The notes beneath the pieces are model-generated. The model was not told the DNA's origin. It did no database searches and saw nothing but the letters and a program-made list of their open reading frames with translations. This document shows positions 22,598 through 30,337 of a stretch of 43,416 nucleotides of DNA, one piece after another; position 1 is the stretch's first letter, and the number at the start of each line of letters is the position of its first letter. Source of the DNA: Candidatus Peribacteria bacterium (GTDB lineage: Bacteria; Patescibacteriota; Gracilibacteria; Peribacterales; Peribacteraceae); the NCBI GenBank assembly GCA_009691305.1, contig SICS01000005.1, positions 1-43,416 of the forward strand. The letters run 5' to 3'. The position numbers and the translations under genes are program-made.

Positions 22598-22603
22598 ATT
22601 ATA
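22598..22603 (-). promoter_or_regulatory. -10 box, pilin-like operon
   Basis: TGGTATAAT (extended -10) on the minus strand, about 59 nt before the chosen ATG. This is one of the few promoters here with a real leader. Confidence 0.5.
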
Positions 22604-22641
22604 CCAGAAAATGATGTTTTCTGGAACGCCTTCTAAAGCCT

Positions 22642-22706
22642 AGCAGCAGCCCTTCGTGGCTGCGGTAATCGCGGAAAATACCGCGCCCGCGAAGGGGCGC
22701 TGCTGG
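22642..22706. repeat. GCGGTA-type palindromic element
   Basis: Outer arms AGCAGC/GCTGCT enclose AGCCcttcgtGGCT, GCGGTA...TACCGC and GCGCCCgcgaaGGGGCGC. It is the clearest member of the family. Confidence 0.75.
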
Positions 22707-22715
22707 TATAAATCC

Positions 22716-22733
22716 CAGCCCTAGCCCTATACT
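22716..22733 (+). promoter_or_regulatory. -10 box with CCCTAG repeats, Bax inhibitor-1 family gene
   Basis: CAGCCCTAGCCC leads into TATACT (22728-22733), 6 nt, ATG 22740. Confidence 0.6.
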
Positions 22734-22739
22734 TCCCGT

Positions 22740-23438
22740 ATGCAATACTCCATTAACCCGAGCCAACCCCTCACGATCTCGTCTTCCACGGAATCAACAG
22801 TCTATGGCCTTTTCGCTCTCGCGATGGGGCTGACGCTCGTGGGCGTCTTTATCGGCATCGAGTTCGCCGTGCAGCTTTTTAGCAGCGGTATGGGCATCGT
22901 CCTCATCGTCGTCGAACTCGGCATCATTCTCACCTCACGTTTGTGGATGAACAAATCTCCACTGAATATCATCCTCTTCGGCCTCTTTCCCCTCATCTCG
23001 GGCATCACGATTACGCCGTACATCCTCTACGTGCTACTGGAGTACGCCAACGGCGCCTCCATCCTCATCAACGCGTTCGCCGCGACCACGTGCATGGGTC
23101 TGGCCGCCGCGGTCTTCGCGCGCACCACGCAGTGGAACCTCGCCGTGATGGGACGCGGATTACTCTTCGCCCTGCTCGGCCTGGTGGCCATGGGTTTGCT
23201 TCAGCTCTTCATCCCGTCGTTCCGCACGAGCGGCATGGAGCTCCTGATCTCCGGCGCCGGCGTCGTGATCTTCGCCCTCTTCACGGCCTACGATATCCAG
23301 CGCGTCCAACAAATGGCCAATGTCGGCGCGAATCCGTTCATGCTCGCGTTGACCCTGTATCTCGACCTGTTCAACCTCTTCCTCTACGTGCTTCGGTTCA
23401 TGCTGGCGGTGTCGGGGAATAGGAGGCGGACCTGGTGA
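22740..23438 (+). CDS. Bax inhibitor-1/YccA family membrane protein
   Basis: This 232-aa protein has seven predicted helices and the family's C-terminal signature: FALFTAYDIQRV, then LALTLYLDLFNLFLYVLRF. Bacterial members (YccA, YbhL, BsYetJ) are linked to FtsH regulation or calcium leak. The exact role here is unknown. It is leaderless behind a CCCTAG array. Confidence 0.9.
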   Translation: MQYSINPSQPLTISSSTESTVYGLFALAMGLTLVGVFIGIEFAVQLFSSGMGIVLIVVELGIILTSRLWMNKSPLNIILFGLFPLISGITITPYILYVLLEYANGASILINAFAATTCMGLAAAVFARTTQWNLAVMGRGLLFALLGLVAMGLLQLFIPSFRTSGMELLISGAGVVIFALFTAYDIQRVQQMANVGANPFMLALTLYLDLFNLFLYVLRFMLAVSGNRRRTW

Positions 23439-23496
23439 AAAATGCCCTTCCAGAGGCCTTTACTTCCTCTAATCCAAGCCCTAAACTCTCCGCACT

Positions 23497-23682
23497 ATGG
23501 GCAAGAGACCTACCCCTAAAAAGCGAAAGGCCAAGTCCAACGGGCGGACCCAGCACAGCATTTACCTGTTGAAGGAAGTGCGTCGCCTGCGTAACCGCCA
23601 GAATTCGCCGTACGGTGGTCCGGTCCCTCCGAGGGATAGGGCGGAGAAGGCATTGGAGAAGATCACACGGGTGAAGGCCTGA
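23497..23682 (+). CDS. Small basic protein, possibly ribosomal protein bL32
   Basis: This 61-aa, strongly basic ORF begins GKRPTPKKRKAKSNGRTQHS. The PKKRK...S...R...S spacing resembles the N-terminus of bL32, and rpmF is often found near rnc or nusB, which lie just downstream. The usual bL32 Cys motifs are missing, and the similarity is too short to be sure. The leader is pyrimidine-rich with a TAAACT box 9 nt upstream. Confidence 0.5.
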   Translation: MGKRPTPKKRKAKSNGRTQHSIYLLKEVRRLRNRQNSPYGGPVPPRDRAEKALEKITRVKA

Positions 23683-23688
23683 CGCCAT

Positions 23689-23735
23689 TCCTCGTTACGT
23701 TCGCGTCTCCAACGCGAACTACTCGGAATGACAGC
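23689..23735. repeat. Palindromic repeat upstream of the nusB leader
   Basis: CATTCCTCGTTACGTTCGCG...CGCGAACTACTCGGAATGACAG has the same ends as the element at 23797-23851, with inverted arms. Confidence 0.65.
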
Positions 23736-23749
23736 CGATGGTTTTCCGC

Positions 23750-23755
23750 TATGAT
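23750..23755 (+). promoter_or_regulatory. -10 box, nusB leader ORF
   Basis: TATGAT, 6 nt, ATG at 23762. This is the only promoter seen for nusB. Confidence 0.6.
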
Positions 23756-23761
23756 TAGAGC

Positions 23762-23878
23762 ATGGCTCGTCGTCGTCACCTCTCCCGCATCGCTGTCATG
23801 CATCCCTCGATACGCTCGCCGCTCCGCAGCGAGCTACTCGGGATGACAGTGATGTCCCCCCCATTGTGTTATGGCTAG
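23762..23878 (+). CDS. nusB leader peptide ORF: recoded NusB N-terminus fused to a repeat
   Basis: This 38-aa ORF (39 codons with stop), too short for the track, begins MARRRHLSRIAVM, identical to NusB residues 1-13. Ten of these 13 codons differ from those in nusB and every difference is synonymous (13 changes, none altering the peptide). The rest translates a dispersed palindromic repeat. The stop TAG overlaps the first 8 nt of nusB (ATGGCTAG), so nusB is likely coupled to it. It starts 6 nt after TATGAT. It could be a regulatory leader or a decayed nusB copy kept for its promoter. Confidence 0.6.
   Translation: MARRRHLSRIAVMHPSIRSPLRSELLGMTVMSPPLCYG
23797..23851. repeat. Dispersed palindromic repeat inside the nusB leader ORF
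   Basis: CATCCCTCGATACGCTCGCC...GAGCTACTCGGGATGACAG. The arms CTCGCCGCTCCGCAGCGAG are inverted. It matches 12564-12617 in reverse complement. Confidence 0.75.
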
Positions 23879-24275
23879 AAGGAGACATCTTTCTCGGATT
23901 GCGGTGATGCAGGTTTTATTTGAGCGCGAGAGGCATCCCTCGATGCTCCCGCCGGAGAAGGCTCTTGAAGCGAATGCGCATGAGCTGGGCGAGTACGATG
24001 GCGATTTTGCCCTGATGCTCTTGGCCGGCGTCTTGGAGAAGGAGCAGGAGGTCAAAGATGCGGTGCAGCTGAATGCCCCACAATGGCCGCTGGAGCGAAT
24101 GGACCCTATCTCCCGCTGCATCCTGATCGTCGGGGCATATGAGCTCCTCTTCAACAAGGACGCCCCGCCTGCGGTCGTCATGAACGAGGCCATCGAAATC
24201 GCTAAGGAATACGGTACGGAGGAGGGTGGGAAATTCGTGAACGGAGTGCTGAATGCCATTGCTCACGCTGGCTGA
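23871..24275 (+). CDS. nusB: Transcription antitermination factor NusB
   Basis: This 134-aa NusB binds boxA RNA with NusE (ribosomal protein S10, encoded 1.2 kb downstream) in rRNA antitermination. The helical NusB fold is evident: MARRRHLSRIAVMQVLFERE, then WPLERMDPISRCILIVGAYELLF and VVMNEAIEIAKEYGTEEGGKFVNGVLNAI. It has no -10 box of its own and overlaps the end of the leader ORF in another frame. It is followed closely by rnc, which fits a joint role in rRNA production. Confidence 0.92.
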   Translation: MARRRHLSRIAVMQVLFERERHPSMLPPEKALEANAHELGEYDGDFALMLLAGVLEKEQEVKDAVQLNAPQWPLERMDPISRCILIVGAYELLFNKDAPPAVVMNEAIEIAKEYGTEEGGKFVNGVLNAIAHAG

Positions 24276-24285
24276 TCTCGGATGG

Positions 24286-24291
24286 TACACT
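24286..24291 (+). promoter_or_regulatory. -10 box, rnc
   Basis: TACACT, 7 nt, ATG. Confidence 0.4.
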
Positions 24292-24298
24292 GTCGCCA

Positions 24299-24991
24299 AT
24301 GGCTCATCCTGTTTCACTGACGGATCTGGAAAAGGTAATCGGCATCAACTTCAAGAAGAAGGACTTCCTTCGACAGGCGCTCATCCATCGCTCTGCGGTC
24401 CGCGAGAGCCAGGCGTATGGCAACAATGAACGGCTCGAATTCCTGGGTGATGCGGTTCTTGAGCTCGCCGCCACGGAGTACCTCTTCCAGCTGTCCGATA
24501 AGGCCGAAGGCGAGCTGACCAACTGGCGCTCGGCACTGGTGCAGGGCGAACATTTGGCGGAGGTCGCCAGTGAACTCGACCTGGGTAAATACCTCTCCAT
24601 GAGCCGTGGCGAGGAAGCGAGCGGCGGCCGCACCAAGGTCAGCACGATGGCGAACGCCCTTGAGGCTCTCATCGGCGCGATCTATCTGGATAAGGGCTAC
24701 GACGTCAGCAAGAAGTTCTGCGAGGACTTCATCCTGCGCGACTTAGACCGCCTGCTGGCAGCCGGCAAGCACCGTGACGAGAAGAGCGTCTTCCAGGAAA
24801 TGGTGCAGGAGAAATCGGGCGTGACGCCGCACTACGAAGTCGTCGAAGAAGAAGGCCCTGACCATGATAAGCAGTTCACGACGGCCGTGTTCATCGCCGA
24901 TGAGAAGGTCGCCGAGGGGAAGGGGAACAGTAAACAGCGCGCGGAACAGGCCGCGGCGAAGGCGGCGTTGAAGGTGAAGGGGTGGAAGTAA
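24299..24991 (+). CDS. rnc: Ribonuclease III
   Basis: It cleaves double-stranded RNA, including pre-rRNA. The 230-aa protein has the catalytic signature NERLEFLGDAVLEL (about 41-54) and second acidic cluster ALEALIGAIYLDKG. A C-terminal double-stranded-RNA-binding domain (about 157-226) runs from DEKSVFQEMVQEK to KQRAEQAAAKAAL. It follows nusB by 23 nt and may be expressed both from its own leaderless promoter and by read-through. Confidence 0.95.
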   Translation: MAHPVSLTDLEKVIGINFKKKDFLRQALIHRSAVRESQAYGNNERLEFLGDAVLELAATEYLFQLSDKAEGELTNWRSALVQGEHLAEVASELDLGKYLSMSRGEEASGGRTKVSTMANALEALIGAIYLDKGYDVSKKFCEDFILRDLDRLLAAGKHRDEKSVFQEMVQEKSGVTPHYEVVEEEGPDHDKQFTTAVFIADEKVAEGKGNSKQRAEQAAAKAALKVKGWK

Positions 24992-25003
24992 TCGTGGGAG
25001 CAG

Positions 25004-25046
25004 CGCGGGTATACTTGCCCGCGATTGTAGCCGAAATAGCCCTATT
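25004..25046 (+). terminator. Possible rnc terminator
   Basis: The CGCGGGtatacttgCCCGCG hairpin lies 13 nt after the rnc stop; a TATTTTTT run follows about 20 nt later. The gap weakens the call. Confidence 0.35.
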
Positions 25047-25049
25047 TTT

Positions 25050-25382
25050 TCAGTGCGCCGGTCCAGCGAGCGTCGAAAGCTTTTGTTCCAGACTTTCAAG
25101 AGAAGGGTAGCGCGGGTCTTCTTTGAATGTTGACTTCACGCCTCCCAACACCTGCAGGTAGCCCTTTGCGTTTGGATTGTGCCTGTCCTGTTCATTTGGA
25201 TACTTCGAGAGTAGTTCCATCCACTTCAGCTCGTCGGGAGTTAACGACAATATTTCCCCAACTCTTTGCGTATAGGCAATCGCAAGCGTGGCCGGATTGG
25301 CCGGATCAGCATTTTTCGAATTGACGACGTTTTCTATGGCACTTCTATGAGTGGTGCCAGAATTTGTGCGTTCGGTAGTCAT
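25050..25382 (-). CDS. Hypothetical protein
   Basis: This 110-aa soluble protein is mostly helical and polar, with no signal peptide, membrane helix or recognised motif. Its promoter is among the best in the window: TTTACA, 17 nt, TATAAT, 6 nt, ATG. The promoter region is AT-rich compared with its neighbours, so the gene may be a later arrival. Confidence 0.6.
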   Translation of the reverse strand: MTTERTNSGTTHRSAIENVVNSKNADPANPATLAIAYTQRVGEILSLTPDELKWMELLSKYPNEQDRHNPNAKGYLQVLGGVKSTFKEDPRYPSLESLEQKLSTLAGPAH

Positions 25383-25388
25383 ATAGAT

Positions 25389-25417
25389 ATTATACCAAAA
25401 AAATCACTAAATGTAAA
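25389..25417 (-). promoter_or_regulatory. Full -35/-10 promoter, hypothetical gene
   Basis: TTTACA (25412-25417), 17-nt spacer and TATAAT (25389-25394) on the minus strand, then 6 nt and ATG. Confidence 0.75.
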
Positions 25418-25445
25418 TGTTCTCCAATTGACTCTTACTAAGCCC

Positions 25446-25877
25446 TCACCCCATCTTAATCTCGATATCCACGCCGCTCGGCAAACTTAATGACTGCAAG
25501 CTCTCGACCGTCTTAAACGTGGTCTCTGTCAGGTCGATCAACCGGCGGTGCGTGCGCATTTCGAACTGGTCGCGGGCGTCCTTTTTGACGAACGTCGAAC
25601 GGTTCACGGTGAACTTGCGGATGTGCGTGGGGAGGGGGATCGGGCCGTGGACCACCGCGCCGCTGCGCTCTGCCGTCTCGATGATCTTCAACGCGGCCTC
25701 ATCGAGGACCGTGTGGTCGAACGCGCTCAGGCGGATGCGGATCTTGGGTTCGGTGGGTTTCTTCTTTGTTGCGGGTTTTACGTCGATGGTGGCCGACGCG
25801 GAAGCAACCTTTTTCTTCGGCGCAGCCTTAGCCCCAGCCGGCTTCTTTATCGATGGTTTCTTGGCGGGGGGGAGCAT
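25446..25877 (-). CDS. rpsJ: 30S ribosomal protein uS10 with basic N-terminal extension
   Basis: Residues 45-143 or so are uS10 (NusE): [21 protein letters not shown], then [27 protein letters not shown] and LPSGVDIEI. Preceding it is an Ala/Lys/Pro-rich extension of about 44 residues not found in typical 100-aa uS10. It is downstream of tuf on the same strand, as in the classical str-S10 order. There is no Shine-Dalgarno; the leader reads CTGTTCTTTCCCTCCT before ATG. The extension might be an artefact of an early start, but no internal Met exists before the core. Confidence 0.92.
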   Translation of the reverse strand: MLPPAKKPSIKKPAGAKAAPKKKVASASATIDVKPATKKKPTEPKIRIRLSAFDHTVLDEAALKIIETAERSGAVVHGPIPLPTHIRKFTVNRSTFVKKDARDQFEMRTHRRLIDLTETTFKTVESLQSLSLPSGVDIEIKMG

Positions 25878-25911
25878 AGGAGGGAAAGAACAGGGGGCAA
25901 TGATGGATGCG

Positions 25912-25939
25912 GTAGGGGCGTAGCATGCTACACCCCTAC
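25912..25939. repeat. Palindrome between tuf and rpsJ
   Basis: GTAGGGGcGTAGCATGCTACaCCCCTAC. There is no U-tract, so a repeat or processing hairpin is more likely than a terminator. Confidence 0.65.
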
Positions 25940-25952
25940 AACGTGAAATTGC

Positions 25953-27134
<1,182 letters not shown>

Positions 27135-27155
27135 AACGAGGTTGGGAAAAGAGAG

Positions 27156-27188
27156 AAAAGGCTCCTACTAAAGCCAGAGTAGCCTTTT
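27156..27188 (-). promoter_or_regulatory. Hairpin in the tuf leader (possible attenuator)
   Basis: On the minus strand AAAAGG...CCTTTT closes a stem with an inner CTACT/AGTAG helix, followed by TCTCTCTTTT, before the tuf ATG. Its position downstream of the promoter suggests attenuation or RNA stability control. Confidence 0.4.
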
Positions 27189-27199
27189 TTAGCCGGGGC

Positions 27200-27229
27200 A
27201 GTCTAGGGAAAGTGGCTATGGGACGTCAA
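27200..27229 (-). promoter_or_regulatory. tuf promoter
   Basis: TTGACG (27224-27229), 18-nt spacer, TAGACT (27200-27205) on the minus strand. Confidence 0.6.
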
Positions 27230-27237
27230 TAGTCGAT

Positions 27238-27265
27238 CGGGCTCGGGTGCGGGCTCGGGCTCGGA
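27238..27265. repeat. CGGGCTCGGGTGCGGGCTCG repeat
   Basis: This 28-nt sequence recurs identically at 30486-30513, inside the thermonuclease gene. Here it lies just upstream of the mutY -10 box, in the position held by CCCTAG arrays elsewhere. Confidence 0.7.
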
Positions 27266-27285
27266 CTTCCAATCGCGGGGGCTGC

Positions 27286-27291
27286 TAGAAT
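27286..27291 (+). promoter_or_regulatory. -10 box, mutY
   Basis: TAGAAT, 6 nt, ATG. Confidence 0.5.
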
Positions 27292-27297
27292 GCGTGT

Positions 27298-28389
27298 ATG
27301 CAGAAGAAAGAGCGCGTTCGGCTGTTTGTGCAAGAAATTTGGTCCTGGTACGAAAATCATAAACGCATCCTCCCCTGGCGCGACCTGCCCGATACCGATC
27401 CCACGACGCGCGCCTATTCGGTGATGGTGTCCGAGATCATGCTCCAACAAACACAAGTGCCGCGCGTGGTCATCACATACCGGAATTTCCTCGAACGTTT
27501 CCCGTCGATCGCTGACCTCGCCGACGCTTCTAATAAGGAGGTGCTGATGGCATGGAGGGGGATGGGGTATAACTCGAGGGCGTTGCGGTTGCGGGATGCT
27601 GCTAAAACGATTCTCGGAAATTACGAATTACGAATTACGAATTACGGAAATTCCGCAATCCGCAATCCGCAACCGGGTTTCCCGTGCGACTTGGAAGATC
27701 TCATGAACATTCCCGGTATCGGGCACTACACCGCAGCGGCCATCCGCAATTTTGCCTTCAATATCCCGACGCCGTGCATTGATACCAATATCCGGAGAAT
27801 TCTTCATCGGACGTTTGTCGGGGCGGAGAATGTCGATGGCAGCTGGGAGAAGGATGATCGGTATTTGCTCGAGATTGCCGAAGAGGTTCTGGATGAAGCT
27901 CTCAAACCCCCTCCCCCCGGCCCCCTCCCCCAGCCCTTCGCTGCAGCTACGGGCAGGGAGAGGGGGAGTGCTGATTGGCATGCGGCGCTGATGGATTATG
28001 GGTCGCTTGTGCAGACGAAGAGGAATCCGAAGTGGGGGATTTGTCCTCTGACGCGGGCGGGGATAATGAGAACAACGAAGAAGAATTTCGAATTGCGAAT
28101 TGCGGATTACGGAAAGCTCCGAAATCCGAAATCCGAAATCCGTAATCAACGACGTGAACCAGGACGAACCGTCGGCTCGACATTCATCCCAAATAGAATC
28201 TTCAGAGGTCGTGTGGTCGAAGCTCTTAGAGATGCCCCGCGTGGGCTCACGTTGCACGAAATCGGCAAGCAGATTGCCATCGATTGGGACCCCGAGGAAC
28301 ATCAGAGATGGCTCAAAACGATCCTCGATCAACTCACATGTGAGACGATGCTTGGAACCAAAAAAGGAAAGTATGTGCTTCCATCGTGA
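27298..28389 (+). CDS. mutY: A/G-specific adenine glycosylase MutY, Fe-S site lost
   Basis: It removes adenine opposite 8-oxoguanine. Residue E46 in SEIMLQQTQV, the helix-hairpin-helix NIPGIGHYTAAAI (137-149) and D162 in CIDTNIRR are in place. The [4Fe-4S] motif should read C-x6-C-x2-C-x5-C; here only C249 is present, with Gln239 and Trp246 at two positions and no fourth Cys. Three blocks look like in-frame dispersed repeats: about 107-128 (AATTACGAATTACG type), 203-225 (CCCCTCCCCC type) and 262-290. The C terminus is a winged-helix-like region, not the usual MutT-like domain. Confidence 0.87.
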   Translation: MQKKERVRLFVQEIWSWYENHKRILPWRDLPDTDPTTRAYSVMVSEIMLQQTQVPRVVITYRNFLERFPSIADLADASNKEVLMAWRGMGYNSRALRLRDAAKTILGNYELRITNYGNSAIRNPQPGFPCDLEDLMNIPGIGHYTAAAIRNFAFNIPTPCIDTNIRRILHRTFVGAENVDGSWEKDDRYLLEIAEEVLDEALKPPPPGPLPQPFAAATGRERGSADWHAALMDYGSLVQTKRNPKWGICPLTRAGIMRTTKKNFELRIADYGKLRNPKSEIRNQRREPGRTVGSTFIPNRIFRGRVVEALRDAPRGLTLHEIGKQIAIDWDPEEHQRWLKTILDQLTCETMLGTKKGKYVLPS

Positions 28390-28414
28390 CATGGACATCC
28401 GGTACCGGAAAGAA

Positions 28415-28436
28415 GGGGTCGTTCGCTAACGACCCC
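28415..28436. terminator. Bidirectional terminator between mutY and rny
   Basis: GGGGTCGTTcgctAACGACCCC is a perfect 9-bp stem with a 4-nt loop. TTCTTT follows on the minus strand, so it best serves rny; mutY converges on the other side. Confidence 0.7.
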
Positions 28437-28443
28437 TCCGCAT

Positions 28444-29997
28444 TTATTTCGCCAATTCCTCGATGCGCCTCTCGCGGATCACGTTCACCTTGATGACGCC
28501 CGGGTAGGTGAGTTCGGCTTCGATCTTCTTGGCGATGTCCTTGGCGAGTTTCTCCTGGCTGAGGTCGTCGATCTTCTTGGTGTCGACGAACACGCGCACT
28601 TCGCGGCCCGCGCTGATGGCGAAGGCGCGGTTCACTCCTTCGAATGCCTTGGCGACTTCTTCCAGGTTCCGCAGACGCTTGAAGTACTCCTCGATCGATT
28701 CGCGACGTGCACCCGGGCGCGCGCCGGAGATGGCGTCCGCTGCGGCGACCACGAACGCTTCGGGCGTGGCCATCGGAATATCTTCGTGGTGCGCGGCGAC
28801 GGTGTGGATCACTTCGGGGCGGATCTTGAAGCGCTTGCAGATCTCGACGCCGATCTCCACGTGCGTGCCGGTCACTTCGTGGTCGAGCGCCTTGCCGATG
28901 TCGTGGAGCAGGCATCCCTCCGTCACGATGGAGACGTCCGCGCCCATCTCTTCTGCGAGCATGCGGCCCAGGTGCGCCATCTCGACGGAATGCTTCAGCA
29001 CGTTCTGGCCGTAGCTGGTGCGGAAGCGCAGGCGTCCAATGATCTTGAGCAAGTCCTGCGGGAAGCCCTGGATGCCCAGCTCTTCTGTCGCGCGCTTGCC
29101 GAACTCGAGCATCATCTTGCCGACCTGCTCCTTCATCTTCGCGACGATTTCCTCGATGCGCGCAGGCTGGATGCGGCCGTCCTGGAGCAATTTCTCCATC
29201 GCGAGTTTGGCGACGTAGCGGCGCGCCAGGTCGAAGCCCGAGAGGATGATCGCGCCCGGTGTGTCATCAATAATGACGTCAACGCCCGTGGCCTGTTCAA
29301 ACGCGATGATGTTACGGCCTTCCTTACCGATGATCTTGCCCTTCATGTCCTCGCTCGGCAGCTGCACCACGGTCGCGGTCGACTCGCTGCTCACCTCGGA
29401 CGCGTACCGCTGCATGGCCTCGGCCATCAGGTTCTTCGCCTTCTCCTCGATCCCTTCCTCCATCTCTTCCTTTTTCAGGCGGATCTGAGCGGCGAAGTGC
29501 TCGGAGAATTCCTTCTCGAGTTCATTCCAGAGCTGCTTTTGCGCCTCATCCTGGCTCAATTTGGCGACTTTCTCCAGTGCCTCGCGGTGCTTAGCCGCGG
29601 CGACGGCAACTTCTTGTTTGTCGGTATCCAGTTCGCGCTGCGTTTGTTCCAGGCTGCCGCGCTGCCGCTCGACTTCCTTCACTTTGCCGTCCAATGCGCG
29701 CTCTTTCTCCTCCAAACGACCCTGCTCCTTCTCGAGCTTCGATTCCAGTTCGGTCGCGTGAAGCTTGGCCTCGCTCAAAATTTCCCGTGCGTTGGCCTTC
29801 GCCTCGGTCTCAGCCGCCTTGATCTGATTCCGCGCCTCGTTCGCCTTCGCTTCGATCTTCGTCAGCTGTCGTTCCTGTTCATTGATCTGCGACTGGAGTG
29901 CCATCGAAATCTTCTTCCCTTTCGAGAAGAGGAACCAGCCGGCTGTCAGCCCGGCGATCACGCCGCCGAGCAGCGCAAGGATAATGAGGGGGTTCAT
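28444..29997 (-). CDS. rny: Ribonuclease Y
   Basis: This 517-aa membrane-tethered endoribonuclease starts mRNA decay. It has an N-terminal transmembrane helix (about 2-24), a long Glu/Lys-rich coiled coil (about 35-200), a KH domain with GKIIGKEGRNI, and an HD metal-dependent domain with LLHDIGKALDHE and VAAHHEDIP. Length and domain order match the family. There is no N6 -10 box or Shine-Dalgarno; the leader reads CCTTCCCCCCTGACCC before ATG. Confidence 0.95.
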   Translation of the reverse strand: MNPLIILALLGGVIAGLTAGWFLFSKGKKISMALQSQINEQERQLTKIEAKANEARNQIKAAETEAKANAREILSEAKLHATELESKLEKEQGRLEEKERALDGKVKEVERQRGSLEQTQRELDTDKQEVAVAAAKHREALEKVAKLSQDEAQKQLWNELEKEFSEHFAAQIRLKKEEMEEGIEEKAKNLMAEAMQRYASEVSSESTATVVQLPSEDMKGKIIGKEGRNIIAFEQATGVDVIIDDTPGAIILSGFDLARRYVAKLAMEKLLQDGRIQPARIEEIVAKMKEQVGKMMLEFGKRATEELGIQGFPQDLLKIIGRLRFRTSYGQNVLKHSVEMAHLGRMLAEEMGADVSIVTEGCLLHDIGKALDHEVTGTHVEIGVEICKRFKIRPEVIHTVAAHHEDIPMATPEAFVVAAADAISGARPGARRESIEEYFKRLRNLEEVAKAFEGVNRAFAISAGREVRVFVDTKKIDDLSQEKLAKDIAKKIEAELTYPGVIKVNVIRERRIEELAK

Positions 29998-30044
29998 GGG
30001 TCAGGGGGGAAGGATCCGCCCTGCGCCTCAGTCGATGATCATGT

Positions 30045-30241
30045 CTCTAGCCCTAAAAGGAGCGGGCTTTCTGCCCGCGAACGCAGGCCGAAGGCCTGCT
30101 CCCAAAGAAATTTGATGATCAATGCGAATGAAGTGCATGGAAGGATGTACGAGTCGAGTCTACCCTTCACTCTGCTCGGGGCAAGGCCTCCTTATACAGC
30201 TACAGAGAAGGGGGGATGTTCCATAGGGGTGTGGAACATCC
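30045..30241. repeat. Intergenic palindromic elements upstream of the nuclease gene
   Basis: The 335-nt gap holds a double-hairpin element (GCGGGCtttctGCCCGC plus GCAGGCCgaaGGCCTGC, about 30058-30104) and a separate perfect 10-bp stem GGATGTTCCA/TGGAACATCC (30214-30241). I see no gene here. Confidence 0.65.
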
Positions 30242-30337
30242 GCGATTGGCTACAGGAAGAGGAAATCGCCGCGTGCCGTCCATTGATCTTTTCCTCACCC
30301 TCCTTACAAGCCGACGCAGGTGGGAAATGATGTCCGC

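Noticed and set aside
28786-30330. 514-aa ORF on the plus strand
   Set aside because: Antisense to rny, which is a complete well-conserved RNase Y; composition is that of a shadow ORF.
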